This document shows positions 35,452-44,850 of a stretch of DNA of 64,000 nucleotides, one piece after another. The notes beneath the pieces were generated by a model that worked only from the letters and a program-made list of their open reading frames with translations, was not told the DNA's origin and did not search any database. The stretch is from assembly GCA_017656265.1 (NCBI GenBank), contig JACDOD010000011.1:1-64000 (forward strand). Reading direction: 5' to 3'. The position numbers and the translations under genes are program-made. The DNA comes from Bacillaceae bacterium (GTDB lineage: Bacteria > Bacillota > Bacilli > Bacillales > Alkalibacillaceae). Numbering within the stretch: position 1 is the first letter of the stretch; the number at the start of each line of letters is the position of its first letter.

Positions 35452-35452
35452 A

Positions 35453-35488
35453 AAATAACCTCTTGCGGAAAAGAAGGGGTTATTTTTT
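35453..35488 (+). terminator. Terminator of the coiled-coil/deacetylase operon
   Basis: AAATAACCTCTT pairs with AAGAAGGGGTTATTT with one bulge, followed by TTTATAT. Confidence 0.8.
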
Positions 35489-35546
35489 ATATAAGTTGTT
35501 AATTAACCAGTATATTTGGGTTGCTTATGCATTTTGATGATAACTT

Positions 35547-36320
35547 TTATTCGATCATTGTTTTATATTGTTCGATCGCTTTTAACATATAATCTGCAAA
35601 CTCCAGTAATATCTTTCTGCCTGGACTGTCTGGTTCAGTTTGACCTGAATAATGATTAATTGAATATGTCACAAGAGGAAGATACGGAGAAGGAAGTTTT
35701 TGCAATGCCCATTCCCCTGCTTCTTTCTTGGAACTGACCACTCTTTCCTTCAGGTAATACAAAACCCGGCACAGGTTTAAAGTATAATATACAGGATTTA
35801 CCTGTATGTTCGCACGTGCATCTTCCACATCATGTAAAATTGATTCCAGGTAGTAGCGTTCTTCGATCGGTTTAATTACATGTTTTACTGGTTTTCCGTA
35901 TAGGGTTTTGCCTCGATGATAAGTGACAAAAATATGTGCAGCTAAATCCGGATCTAAGCCATTTTTGCACAAAACCCCTTCCTTACGGTATTGTTCCCGG
36001 TATTTATTTGAGTAATGCAATTCAAAAGGAGTGGGGTATGTAAAGCACTGAACGGTTTTTGTGGTCACAATGCTCATCTCCACCCCACGTGGGGGAAGGG
36101 ACGATTCGAGGCTGATCAGTCCTTCAATAATTTTCGCCATAACAGGTTCATCAAGCTTTTGATTGACCACAACAAGTAAATCGATATCGCTTTTTAAGGG
36201 GTGAAAGCCATTCATGGCAAGCGATCCATGTAAATAGACCCCTTCCAACTGCTGATGTAACGTGTTTTTGAATACCTGCACGAGCTGGTTCAGAACCATT
36301 TCTATTTTCATATCCAGCAC
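35547..36320 (-). CDS. Nucleotidyltransferase with DUF4111 (aminoglycoside ANT-like)
   Basis: A protein of about 257 residues. The nucleotidyltransferase signature is YLHGSLAMNGFHPLKSDIDL (Gly-Ser plus the two metal-binding Asp), followed by the helical DUF4111 domain (CRVLYYLKERVVSSKKEAGE). This architecture is shared with ANT(9)/ANT(3'') streptomycin-spectinomycin adenylyltransferases, but also with chromosomal homologues of unproven activity. Start choice is uncertain: GTG at 36320 is closest to GAGG, and an ATG three codons further in is possible. Confidence 0.82.
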   Translation of the reverse strand: MLDMKIEMVLNQLVQVFKNTLHQQLEGVYLHGSLAMNGFHPLKSDIDLLVVVNQKLDEPVMAKIIEGLISLESSLPPRGVEMSIVTTKTVQCFTYPTPFELHYSNKYREQYRKEGVLCKNGLDPDLAAHIFVTYHRGKTLYGKPVKHVIKPIEERYYLESILHDVEDARANIQVNPVYYTLNLCRVLYYLKERVVSSKKEAGEWALQKLPSPYLPLVTYSINHYSGQTEPDSPGRKILLEFADYMLKAIEQYKTMIE

Positions 36321-36382
36321 CCATCCTCTTTTTTTCATATCAAGAATAGTATAAATCATGACAAAAGGAAAGGAAGACAGGA

Positions 36383-36668
36383 ATGATTAAAAGGCTATCC
36401 TTGACTGATCAAGAAATGAGTCAGGTACTGGATCTTCAAAGTCATTTTTGGAGAAACAGATCGGAAAGAATTAATGGAAATGATGCAGGAAAGAAAAAAT
36501 CTGCTGATATTAGCCTATGTTCAGCAAGGTCTAAAATGGAAAGGTATGCTCATCTTAAATTTAAAACACGGATTTGATGTGATTGGGACCTATACGGATG
36601 AAAAAGGAGAGCCAAAGATTATTCTGCGAAAAAATCTTTTGGAGTTAAACAGTCAGTATGCTCCATAA
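36383..36668 (+). pseudogene. Remnant of a GNAT-type acetyltransferase
   Basis: A good ribosome binding site opens a frame starting MIKRLSLTDQEMSQVLDLQS, like the first strand and helix of GNAT proteins. Around 36455-36475 the meaningful frame shifts: from ETDRKELMEMMQERKNLLIL to KHGFDVIGTYTDEKGEPKII it resembles the C-terminal part of the same fold. The central acetyl-CoA region is missing. Total coding length is under 100 codons instead of about 150. It looks like a gene reduced by an out-of-frame deletion. Confidence 0.6.
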
Positions 36669-36744
36669 TCATATAAATATCTTCCTTCCCCCATGTTTAT
36701 GCTATAATAGATGAGTTAATTTGAATGTAAAAGGAGAATGCTGT

Positions 36745-38583
36745 ATGCAGCACAGGGAAGATATACGCAATATTGCTATTATTGCTCACGTTGACCATGG
36801 GAAAACGACGCTCGTTGACCAGCTGCTCCGCTATGCCGGAACCTTTCGCGAAAACGAACAGGTGGATGAGCGGGCCATGGACTCCAACGATCTGGAGAGG
36901 GAACGGGGAATTACGATTCTGGCCAAAAATACGGCTATTCAATATAAAGATACCAGAATCAATATTCTGGATACCCCTGGCCATGCGGACTTTGGGGGGG
37001 AAGTGGAACGGATTATGAAAATGGTGGATGGGGTTCTGTTAGTTGTTGATGCTTATGAAGGCTGTATGCCTCAGACCCGTTTTGTATTAAAAAAGGCGCT
37101 GGAACAGAAATTAACACCCATTGTGGTGTTAAATAAAATCGATCGTCCGAATGCCCGCCCGGAAGAAGTAGTGGATGAAGTATTGGATTTATTTATTGAA
37201 CTGGGAGCAAATGATGATCAAATTGATTTCCCGGTAGTTTATGCTTCGGCTCTGCAGGGGACATCAGGCTTTGAAGCGGATGACCAGCAGGAGACCATGG
37301 AGCCAATTTTCTCAACCATCCTTGAGCATATACCGGCTCCGGTTGAAAACAGTGACGAACCGCTGCAGTTCCAGGTGACCCTGCTGGACTATAACGAATA
37401 TGTCGGCCGGATCGGAATCGGTCGTGTTCATAGAGGGAAAATCCGTGTCGGTCAGCAGGCAACTTTGATCAAAAAGGACGGTTCTCATCATCATTTCCGG
37501 GTAACGAAATTGTTCGGCTTTATAGGTTTAAAGCGAATCGAAATTGAGGAAGCCCGGGCAGGAGATATTGTGGCTGTTGCGGGCATCGATGGGATTAATG
37601 TAGGTGAAACCATCTGTCCTCCGGATCATCTGGAAGCCCTGCCGCTTTTGCACATTGACGAACCGACACTGCAGATGACTTTTCTCGTAAACAACAGTCC
37701 GTTTGCGGGCAGGGAAGGAAAGTTTGTCACCGCAAGAAAAATCGAAGAACGGCTGATGACCCAGCTGGAGACGGATGTCAGCCTGCGGGTAGAATCCACA
37801 GAATCGCCGGACGCCTGGATTGTATCTGGAAGGGGAGAGCTCCACTTATCCATTCTGGTGGAAAACATGCGCCGTGAAGGATACGAACTTCAGCTGTCCA
37901 AACCACAGGTGATCTTAAAAGAAATAGATGGTGTCACCTGCGAACCAGTTGAACGGGTACAGGTGGACGTTCCAGAAGAATACACTGGTTCCGTTATTGA
38001 ATCACTTGGGAACAGAAAAGGTGAAATGCTGGATATGGTCAATCAGGGAAATGGTCAGGTTCGTCTTGAATTTAAAGTTCCGTCCCGGGGATTAATTGGT
38101 TATGCCACTGAATTTATGTCTATTACCCGGGGCTATGGTATTTTGAATCATACCTTTGACCGCTATGAACCTGTCGTTCAGGGGCAGGTTGGGGGCCGGA
38201 GACAGGGAGTCCTCGTTTCGCAGGAAAATGGCAAGGCCACCACGTATGGCATTATGCAGCTGGAAGACCGTGGCACCATTTTTGTGGACCCTGGAACAGA
38301 GGTTTATGAAGGAATGATTGTCGGGGAACATAACCGGGAAAATGACCTGACTGTTAATATAACGAAAGAAAAGCATTTAACCAATATTCGTTCAGCAACA
38401 AAAGATCATACGGTCACCATTAAAAGTACCCGAAAACTGTCTTTAGAACAGGCCATAGAGTATTTAAATGATGATGAATATTGTGAAGTAACCCCTGAGT
38501 CCATACGGCTCCGCAAAAAAATCCTGAACAAATCCGAACGGGAAAAAGCACAAAAGAAGAGAAAACAAGGAAGCAAAATATAA
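36745..38583 (+). CDS. typA: Ribosome-associated GTPase TypA/BipA
   Basis: A 612-residue translational GTPase related to EF-G that acts on ribosomes in stress and ribosome assembly. G1 is [17 protein letters not shown]3 is [14 protein letters not shown] and G4 is VVLNKIDRP; the switch region [13 protein letters not shown] is present. Domains II, III and V and the BipA-specific C-terminal domain ([19 protein letters not shown]) follow at normal length. AAAGGAG lies 9 bases before the ATG, and a TATAAT at 36703 is a likely -10. Confidence 0.96.
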   Translation: MQHREDIRNIAIIAHVDHGKTTLVDQLLRYAGTFRENEQVDERAMDSNDLERERGITILAKNTAIQYKDTRINILDTPGHADFGGEVERIMKMVDGVLLVVDAYEGCMPQTRFVLKKALEQKLTPIVVLNKIDRPNARPEEVVDEVLDLFIELGANDDQIDFPVVYASALQGTSGFEADDQQETMEPIFSTILEHIPAPVENSDEPLQFQVTLLDYNEYVGRIGIGRVHRGKIRVGQQATLIKKDGSHHHFRVTKLFGFIGLKRIEIEEARAGDIVAVAGIDGINVGETICPPDHLEALPLLHIDEPTLQMTFLVNNSPFAGREGKFVTARKIEERLMTQLETDVSLRVESTESPDAWIVSGRGELHLSILVENMRREGYELQLSKPQVILKEIDGVTCEPVERVQVDVPEEYTGSVIESLGNRKGEMLDMVNQGNGQVRLEFKVPSRGLIGYATEFMSITRGYGILNHTFDRYEPVVQGQVGGRRQGVLVSQENGKATTYGIMQLEDRGTIFVDPGTEVYEGMIVGEHNRENDLTVNITKEKHLTNIRSATKDHTVTIKSTRKLSLEQAIEYLNDDEYCEVTPESIRLRKKILNKSEREKAQKKRKQGSKI

Positions 38584-38636
38584 CTTGACCTGGAATGCTG
38601 ACACCAAATTGATTTTTTAAGAATGAAAAAGAAGGT

Positions 38637-38709
38637 AGGACAAAACTGCATTAGGTAATGAAAAATCCGAACTGGATTCAATTGACACATGAATTCGTTC
38701 GGATTTTTT
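38637..38709. repeat. MITE-like end plus ATCCGAAC hairpin, minimal copy
   Basis: AGGACAAAACTG (38637-38648), like the left end of the MITE-like elements, is followed by AAAAATCCGAAC (38661-38672) and GTTCGGATTTTTT (38697-38709). The hairpin with its T-run lies 78 bp past typA and probably serves as its terminator. The remainder of the element is absent. Confidence 0.8.
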
Positions 38710-38774
38710 ACTTAAAGAGATTAGAAATATAAAATTTGTGTTCTTCCATGGAGGGAATAAATATTTCCTGGACA

Positions 38775-39548
38775 TTACTCCCCTTTAAAATTAGGTTTCC
38801 TTTTCTCTAGAAATGCCTGGATGCCTTCTTGATGGTCTTTTGTTTGCCTCATTTTGCTCTGACCGGTTCTTTCTTTTTCCAGATAATTTTCCAGTTTCGG
38901 TCTATAGTAGTCAGCATAAATGGTTTTGGTTTCAATCATGGCTTTTAAAGGGGAAGCGAGCAGCTTTCCTACATATTGATTGAGCGATTCAGAAAAATCT
39001 TCAGATGTTACCGTGTCCACTAAGCCGGCTTCATAAGCTTCATTCGCCGACATCATTTTTCCTTCCCAGATGGTTTGCTTTGCCCGGACAGGACCCAGAC
39101 GCTGTTCCAGGAAGAAATGGCCTCCGCCATCAGGAATCAGGCCAATTCCAATAAAATTCATAGCGAGCTTTGCTTTTGGGGAAGAAATGAGAAAATCGGA
39201 AGCCAGGGCCATGCTGAATCCTAGCCCTGCAGCTGCCCCATTTATAGCACTGATAGTGATCCTGGGCATGGTATAGTAGGTTAGCATGATCTCTTTGATT
39301 GTATTCATGACTTGAGTAAAGTCTTCCGGGCTTGAAGATTGCAGCATGGTTTTAATATCCCCGCCTGCAGAAAAGGCTTTCCCCGCGCCGGTTAAAACAA
39401 CTACCTGTGCATCACTTTCATTGATTTGTTTTACTTTTTCCAAAAGCTCATTGAGCATATTCTGATCCATGGCATTGAGTTGATCGGGACGGTTTAATGT
39501 AAGGGTGGCTACATTATGTTCAATGTTTAATAGAACCGTTTCAGACAT
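38775..39548 (-). CDS. Enoyl-CoA hydratase/isomerase family protein
   Basis: A 257-residue crotonase-fold protein. The oxyanion-hole segments are GAGKAFSAGGDIKTML and INGAAAGLGFSMALASDFLI; the loop IGLIPDGGGHFFLEQRLG holds an unusual His where family members often have Ser. It hydrates or isomerises an acyl-CoA, probably in fatty acid degradation with the ligase encoded upstream. GAGGTGAAAGGA sets the ATG at 39548. Confidence 0.9.
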   Translation of the reverse strand: MSETVLLNIEHNVATLTLNRPDQLNAMDQNMLNELLEKVKQINESDAQVVVLTGAGKAFSAGGDIKTMLQSSSPEDFTQVMNTIKEIMLTYYTMPRITISAINGAAAGLGFSMALASDFLISSPKAKLAMNFIGIGLIPDGGGHFFLEQRLGPVRAKQTIWEGKMMSANEAYEAGLVDTVTSEDFSESLNQYVGKLLASPLKAMIETKTIYADYYRPKLENYLEKERTGQSKMRQTKDHQEGIQAFLEKRKPNFKGE

Positions 39549-39770
39549 TCCTTTCACCTCGTTTTTAGATTGCTTTGTATCACCGAAACTGCATCTCTCA
39601 CATCATTTATATGGATATGATAGGGGAGCCAGGGTCATGCCTTTTTCCCAAAAGCCCCAAAAAATTTGTACCTTTTTGAAGTTCATTTACTAAATGTTCG
39701 ACAAATTTGTACCTGATTCCTTCCAAAACCCTATAAAGATTTAATCAATTAATCCCAATTTATCCTGATT

Positions 39771-41330
39771 TTAGGACTGGGATTTTTCTTTTAACTCCTG
39801 ACGCAATTTGAACTTTTGAATTTTTCCGCTGGCATTGCGGGGCAATTCGTCGACAAACACATATTTCCGGGGACGTTTGTAATCGGCTAATTGATCGTTG
39901 TTTTTGCAGAATGAATCCAATTCATCTGCTGTCAGCTGTTTGTTTTTGGTCACAACATAGGCGATCACTGTTTCGCCCCAGAGTTCATCGGGCTCACCCA
40001 GAACAGCTACATCTAAAACGTATTCGTGCTCGTATAGAACATCCTCTACTTCTCGAGGGTAAACATTTTCACCGCCGCTGATGATCATATCATCTACCCG
40101 ATCACAAACGAACAGGTATCCTTCTTCGTCCATGTAGCCGAGATCTCCAGAATGGTACCAGCCTTTATACAAAGCTTTTTCGGTTGCGTCTTCCCGGTTA
40201 TAATATCCGCTCATCATACAGGATCCCCTTACAATGATCTCACCAATCTCACCAGGAGGGAGAATATCGTCGGGTTCAGAAGGTACTTCTTCTTTTGGCT
40301 TCACAATACGAATTTCATGGTTGAAGCATGGCTTGCCTGCAGAACCAGATTTGGACAGCTGTTCGTGTTCATATAAAAAGGTAATGGCCGGGCCCATTTC
40401 TGTCATGCCATATGCCTGAACAAGGTCAACCCCCAGCTGTTCCTTACAGGCTCTTACTAAGACAGGCGGCATTGGAGCAGCCCCATACAAGCCAAGTCTC
40501 AGGGAAGAAAGGTCAAAAGAGTTCAGATCCTGCTGCAGCATCATATTCCACATGGTTGGTGCGCCGAACATGACCGTGATGTTTTCCTGGTCAATCGCTT
40601 TCAGGATCTGTTCAGGGTCGAAGTGGTGGACAATCACATTCGTTGCCCCTGCATGAATACGCGGGAAATAGCAGCAATGCAGTTCAGCACAATGGAACAT
40701 CGGTGCACAGGACAGTCCTTTATCCTCGGAAGTTAATTTCATGGCTGCTACACAGATCAGGCTCTGTTCTACCATGTCACAGTGTCTGTGCATCACACCT
40801 TTGGGGCGTCCGGTGGTCCCGGAAGTATACATAATGGCATAAGTATCATGTTCGGAAACATCCATGGAAGGTCTTGCTGCAGATGCATGGCTGACGCGTT
40901 CATAGTAGTTCACAGCGTAGTCAGGTGTATCTTCATCAACATACCAGAATGATATGTCAGGGAATTCGTGGTGAATGGCCTGGACGTGGGGTTCTAATGC
41001 TTTTTCAAATAGGACGACTTTTGGAGCGGCATCTTTCAAAATATAAGAAATTTCTTTGGCTTTTAGCCGGAAGTTAATCGGGTTTAAAATAGCACCGATT
41101 TTTCCGCAGGCAAATACGACAGTGGCAAGTTCAATGGTGTTAAATAAATACGTAGAAACGACATCTCCTTTTTCAACTCCTGAAGCAATCAGGGCATTAG
41201 CCAGTTTGTTCACTTCCTGATCAAATTCCTGATAGGTCAAGCGAACGTTTTTTGTTAAATCGACCACAGCTTCTTTATTGGGGTAGTTCTGGGCTGTTAA
41301 CTCCAACAATTTCCCAGTAGTAGCGTACAA
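39771..41330 (-). CDS. Acyl-CoA synthetase (AMP-forming)
   Basis: A 519-residue adenylating enzyme that activates a carboxylic acid, probably a fatty acid, to its CoA thioester. Motifs: YTSGTTGRPKGVMHRHCDM, YGMTEMGPAI, YHSGDLGYMDEEGY, ERs such as VDDMIISGGENVYPREVE, and the catalytic Lys segment PRNASGKIQKFKLRQ. The start is probably TTG at 41330, just after GGGAGGGG. The hydratase gene lies 222 bp downstream on the same strand; the pair resembles a small beta-oxidation unit. Confidence 0.92.
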   Translation of the reverse strand: MYATTGKLLELTAQNYPNKEAVVDLTKNVRLTYQEFDQEVNKLANALIASGVEKGDVVSTYLFNTIELATVVFACGKIGAILNPINFRLKAKEISYILKDAAPKVVLFEKALEPHVQAIHHEFPDISFWYVDEDTPDYAVNYYERVSHASAARPSMDVSEHDTYAIMYTSGTTGRPKGVMHRHCDMVEQSLICVAAMKLTSEDKGLSCAPMFHCAELHCCYFPRIHAGATNVIVHHFDPEQILKAIDQENITVMFGAPTMWNMMLQQDLNSFDLSSLRLGLYGAAPMPPVLVRACKEQLGVDLVQAYGMTEMGPAITFLYEHEQLSKSGSAGKPCFNHEIRIVKPKEEVPSEPDDILPPGEIGEIIVRGSCMMSGYYNREDATEKALYKGWYHSGDLGYMDEEGYLFVCDRVDDMIISGGENVYPREVEDVLYEHEYVLDVAVLGEPDELWGETVIAYVVTKNKQLTADELDSFCKNNDQLADYKRPRKYVFVDELPRNASGKIQKFKLRQELKEKSQS

Positions 41331-41409
41331 AAAATCCCCTCCCAAAAAAATTTCATTTATTATATATTTAGGGGTCTCAAAGAAAATTCCTCCTACTATT
41401 CAGAACATT

Positions 41410-41449
41410 AAAAAAATACTCCCCGGGGAAATGCGTTTGCCGGGGAGTT
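41410..41449 (-). terminator. Terminator of the HTH-TPR regulator gene
   Basis: ACTCCCCGG and CCGGGGAGT form a 9-bp stem, with ATTTTTTTA following on the minus strand. Confidence 0.85.
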
Positions 41450-41459
41450 GCTCAACCAT

Positions 41460-42692
41460 TTACATATATAATTTTTGATATATTGTTGCTGCATTTTTAT
41501 ACTGCCGATTCTGGAAATAGATGTCACCGAGCAATTTAACTACATCTTTATATTCCGCTTTTTCTCCGCTCTGTTCAAAGTAGGGAAGAATCTCGTCTCT
41601 TAAACAAGTGATAAAGTCATGATCATTCAGGGCATCATGGATCTGGTGTTCCAGTATATAAAACTTGTATGTATATTTTTGATTCCGGCATAATGTTGCT
41701 AGACGCTTCCCTTCTTTCAAATGGACTTTGGCCTCGTTTCTGTCGTCCAGCTCGAAATAACAAGAAGCAATAAGATATAAGGTGTTTATTTTCTCTGAAT
41801 CTATCTTTTTTAGATGGTATGAATTCTGCAGATATGATAAAGCTTTCTCATAGTTTTTCCGGTTGTAATAAATATATCCGAGGTTATGATAGACTTTTGG
41901 AAGAACCCTGGCTTGAATATGATTGGAATTCTTGGGCAACAATTTCTTGAAATAATCCTCTGCGATATCAAATTCCCCGAGGTTGTTATATTGAATGCCA
42001 AGCAGTAGGTTGCAATCGGTAATTCGTTCATAAAATAAAATTTCCTGGTACATCTCCAGAGCTTTTTGAGCATAAATAATTCCCCGGTTAAGTTCCTGTT
42101 TTTTACTGTAAATCATCGACAGATAGAAAAACAGTTCCGGGTCTTTGAAGTGCAAACGTTTATATTTCTCTTCAGCTTTCTTGATAGAAGAAATCGCATG
42201 TTCCAGCTGACCAAGTTTTAAATAAAACATACCGGAAAATTTAAAATAATAGTAGCAGTACTCCCTTTCCAGAAGTCCTTCCATCTTTTGCAGCCCCTGA
42301 AACAGTTCCTGTGCCTGTTCCATTTCATTGGTAAAGAGGCGGTACCGAAACAGAAAGAGCCTGAACAGGATCTGGGATGGATGACTGGAAGAAAGGGATG
42401 CAGTAAGCTGGATTTTTTTAAATAGTTCTTCAGCCCCTTTACGGTCGTTATGCTGAATATAGTTATGCCACCGATGTAACATTTCCATCAATTCTTCATC
42501 ATCTTCCAAATTTATGCCTGTCATGTTGATATCAAGACGCTCGCAAATTAAACCGAGAATTTCTTCACTCGGTTCGACGGTGCCATTTTCAATTTTACTT
42601 AAGTAAGAAACGGAACAGATACCACTGGCCAGTTCCTTTTGCGTCCAATTCTCTTTTTGACGATAATATTTAATTAAATTCCCAATCTCCAT
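41460..42692 (-). CDS. HTH-TPR transcriptional regulator (RRNPP-like)
   Basis: A 410-residue protein. The N-terminal XRE-type HTH covers about residues 4-60 (WTQKELASGICSVSYLSKIE). The rest is helical with TPR-like repeats (YEKALSYLQNSYHLKKI, AEDYFKKLLPKNSNHIQ). The layout matches RRNPP regulators such as NprR and PlcR that bind secreted peptides. No adjacent peptide precursor with a signal sequence was found downstream. Only a weak ribosome binding site precedes the ATG. The ligand and targets are unknown. Confidence 0.85.
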   Translation of the reverse strand: MEIGNLIKYYRQKENWTQKELASGICSVSYLSKIENGTVEPSEEILGLICERLDINMTGINLEDDEELMEMLHRWHNYIQHNDRKGAEELFKKIQLTASLSSSHPSQILFRLFLFRYRLFTNEMEQAQELFQGLQKMEGLLEREYCYYYFKFSGMFYLKLGQLEHAISSIKKAEEKYKRLHFKDPELFFYLSMIYSKKQELNRGIIYAQKALEMYQEILFYERITDCNLLLGIQYNNLGEFDIAEDYFKKLLPKNSNHIQARVLPKVYHNLGYIYYNRKNYEKALSYLQNSYHLKKIDSEKINTLYLIASCYFELDDRNEAKVHLKEGKRLATLCRNQKYTYKFYILEHQIHDALNDHDFITCLRDEILPYFEQSGEKAEYKDVVKLLGDIYFQNRQYKNAATIYQKLYM

Positions 42693-42748
42693 ATTTTACC
42701 ATACCCTGTCAAAAAAATATATTCTAAACCTAGTCATATTTTATCAAA

Positions 42749-42768
42749 GGTGCCTGTCACTTGTCGAA
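42749..42768. repeat. Half-site of the 40-bp palindromic repeat
   Basis: GGTGCCTGTCACTTGTCGAA, one arm of the palindrome, lies upstream of the HTH-TPR gene and before the ABC-F leader. Confidence 0.85.
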
Positions 42769-42920
42769 AAATATTGATGCAAGATGATAGAGGGTTCATG
42801 TTGATTGGCTGCATACTTAGGAGAGTTTTTGTTCCTTAAAGTGGAAAATGTGTTGTATTCCGGAGAGGAATATGGTTTAATGATGATAAGAATTAAGTTG
42901 AGGAGGTTTCAATTGTTAAG

Positions 42921-42953
42921 ATGAAGTACAGCACGTATCCGTCCGTGAATTAA
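42921..42953 (+). CDS. Leader peptide ORF of the ABC-F attenuator
   Basis: A 10-codon frame reading MKYSTYPSVN follows AGGAGG by 14 bases. A second mini-frame, TTG-TTA-AGA-TGA, starts 6 bases from AGGAGG and overlaps the ATG by its stop, so the 10-mer may be translated by coupling. Codons 4-7 form one side of the leader stem, so a ribosome stalled here would open it. Confidence 0.45.
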   Translation: MKYSTYPSVN

Positions 42954-43090
42954 ATAGGATGGCGGGCATCTGCTCTGGGTAGATGCTTACGGGATACGTG
43001 TGTCTTAAGATATTGAAACTGTGACAAACTGTGACTATATCATTCCTTTTTATTTATATATATATATTAGGTTTGGTCATTCTCGTAAGT

Positions 43091-43122
43091 AAAAGCGCAG
43101 GCAGATGCCTGCGCTTTTTTTT
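43091..43122 (+). terminator. Leader terminator of the ABC-F gene
   Basis: AAAAGCGCAGGCA and TGCCTGCGCTTTT form a perfect 13-bp stem around GA, followed by TTTT. It lies 72 bp before the ABC-F start codon, where it would stop transcription unless antitermination occurs. Confidence 0.9.
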
Positions 43123-43193
43123 ATACCTGAACTGAATATCGTCGGTTTTAATGTATTTCAGAATTTTTCTAAGAATGCTTACGAGGTGATTGG

Positions 43194-44819
43194 ATGCTGG
43201 TCATGAAAGCAAAAAACCTGAGAAAAGAAGTGAATGGAGAACCATTATTTGAGTCGGTGAACTTTGAAGTCCACCAAGGAGAACATCTTGCGTTATTTGG
43301 GAAGAACGGATCGGGGAAAACAACTTTACTTAAAGGGCTCCTGGGTCAGGAAACCTTTGACGAGGGAGTGATTCACAGAAATATCCCTGTCACTCACTGG
43401 GGGTGGCTTTCGGCCTCTATACCCGCTGATCCGCAAAAGTCTTTGAAAGAGTTTGTGCTGTCAGGGCTGGGTGAATGGTACAAGGCAAAGGAGAATCTGG
43501 ATCAATTGCAAAAGAAAATGGGGAACCAACCATCAGAGGAAATTCTGACTTCATATGAAGCGGCGTACAATCAATTTATCAAACTGGGGGGCTATGATCT
43601 GGAAGTTGAGGCGGAGAAACATTTAACTCAGCTGTCCATAGACCCAGTTTTATGGAATACGTCATTACATGAGCTTAGCGGTGGTCAAAAAACAAAGGCC
43701 CAGCTGGCAAAAATCCTTATTCAAAACCCTGACTTTATTCTAATGGATGAGCCAACCAATCATCTGGACCAGGATACATTAATCTGGCTGGAAGACTGGG
43801 TGAAAAACTATCCGAAGGCCATATTGTTTGTATCCCATGACCGTTATTTTCTGGACCAGACGGCCCATGCCATGGTTGAATTAAAAAATGACGGGGTAAA
43901 GCGTTACCCAGGGGGATATACAGCATTTCGCGAACAAAAGGAAATAGAACGCCGTGAACAGGAAAGGACCTATAAAAAATACAAGCAAAAAAAGAAAGAA
44001 TTAGAGGAGTCGATCCGGAACTATCATCAATGGTTCAATAAGGCACATAAAGATGCGGGACAAGACGACTTTTTACGATCAAAAGCGAAAAAGAATGTTT
44101 CCAGACTGCATGCAAAGGAATCGGAGCTGGAACGTCTTGAAAAGAAGATGGGTGAGAAGCCCCGGGTGGAAAAAGGGCTGAATGTCAGTCTGGAAGGCAG
44201 TGAATTCTCTGGACGCAAGCTTGCAGCTATAGAAAATCTCACGTTTTCTTATGGTGAAAAGGAGATTTTAAAAGATGTCTCCCTGACAATCCAGCGTGGA
44301 GACCGCATCGCCATTACCGGACCAAATGGTGCGGGTAAGTCGACGCTGTTAAAATTACTGGCTGGAAAGCTGGTCCCGCAGGCAGGTGAAGTTCGTCTTA
44401 ATCCTCAAACCAGAATAGGCTATTTTGATCAGGAGCTGGAAATGTTAAATCGGGACGAGACTTTATTAGACAATCTGCTGTCACTGCCTGACATGACTCA
44501 GACAATGGCCCGTACGATTCTGGGATCGTTTATGTTCAGAAGGGACGCCGTGCATAAGAACTTAATCAGCCTGAGCATGGGGGAAAAATGCCGGGCCGCT
44601 TTTATTAAATTGTATTTTAGTCAAGCAAATCTGCTGGTACTGGATGAACCGACAAACTTTTTGGATATATCGGCGAAAGAAACCATCGAGGAAGCACTAA
44701 TGGGTTATCCAGGTGCAATGATCTTTGTCACTCATGACCGATATCTTGTACAAAAATTAGCCACTCGGGTACTGTATTTAGATAAAGGGTGCCTGTCACT
44801 TGTCGATTTCGACAAGTGA
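43194..44819 (+). CDS. ABC-F ATPase, probable antibiotic-resistance ribosomal protection type
   Basis: A 541-residue protein with two ABC domains and no membrane segment. Domain 1 has Walker A GKNGSGKTTLLKGLL, signature LHELSGGQKTKAQLAKIL and Walker B FILMDEPTNHLD. A long charged interdomain linker (about 245-325) would reach into the ribosomal exit site. Domain 2 has GPNGAGKSTLLKLL, LSMGEKCRAAFIK and LLVLDEPTNFLD. The attenuator-type leader and linker argue for an ARE-type (Vga/Lsa/Vml-like) protein that displaces ribosome-bound antibiotics; the drug class is unknown. The last ten codons and the stop come from an inserted palindromic repeat. Confidence 0.88.
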   Translation: MLVMKAKNLRKEVNGEPLFESVNFEVHQGEHLALFGKNGSGKTTLLKGLLGQETFDEGVIHRNIPVTHWGWLSASIPADPQKSLKEFVLSGLGEWYKAKENLDQLQKKMGNQPSEEILTSYEAAYNQFIKLGGYDLEVEAEKHLTQLSIDPVLWNTSLHELSGGQKTKAQLAKILIQNPDFILMDEPTNHLDQDTLIWLEDWVKNYPKAILFVSHDRYFLDQTAHAMVELKNDGVKRYPGGYTAFREQKEIERREQERTYKKYKQKKKELEESIRNYHQWFNKAHKDAGQDDFLRSKAKKNVSRLHAKESELERLEKKMGEKPRVEKGLNVSLEGSEFSGRKLAAIENLTFSYGEKEILKDVSLTIQRGDRIAITGPNGAGKSTLLKLLAGKLVPQAGEVRLNPQTRIGYFDQELEMLNRDETLLDNLLSLPDMTQTMARTILGSFMFRRDAVHKNLISLSMGEKCRAAFIKLYFSQANLLVLDEPTNFLDISAKETIEEALMGYPGAMIFVTHDRYLVQKLATRVLYLDKGCLSLVDFDK

Positions 44820-44826
44820 CAGGTAC
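44788..44826. repeat. 40-bp palindromic repeat, near-perfect copy inside the ABC-F gene end
   Basis: GGTGCCTGTCACTTGTCGA and its inverted copy TCGACAAGTGACAGGTAC lie across the 3' end of the ABC-F gene. Its sequence TTCGACAAGTGA supplies the final residues FDK and the stop codon. Confidence 0.9.
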
Positions 44827-44850
44827 AGATTAAGGGAGGGAGAGATCTAA

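Larger units (their letters stand above)
42853..43122 (+). promoter_or_regulatory. Attenuator leader of the ABC-F gene
   Basis: A promoter-like TTGTAT (42853-42858), 17-bp spacer and TTTAAT (42876-42881) precede AGGAGG and a short ORF. CACGTATCC (42932-42940, inside the ORF) can pair with GGATACGTG (42992-43000), enclosing a hairpin of GCATCT (42966-42971) with AGATGC (42981-42986). GGCATCTGC (42965-42973) is exactly complementary to GCAGATGCC (43101-43109) in the terminator, so leader hairpin and antiterminator exclude one another. This is the design of ribosome-mediated attenuation known upstream of many ABC-F and Erm resistance genes. The exact sequence matches no riboswitch class I know. 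Confidence 0.65.

Noticed and set aside
42921-43000. A known riboswitch class upstream of the ABC-F gene
   Set aside because: Purine, guanidine, fluoride and preQ1 cores were considered and do not match; the ORF-terminator layout fits attenuation.
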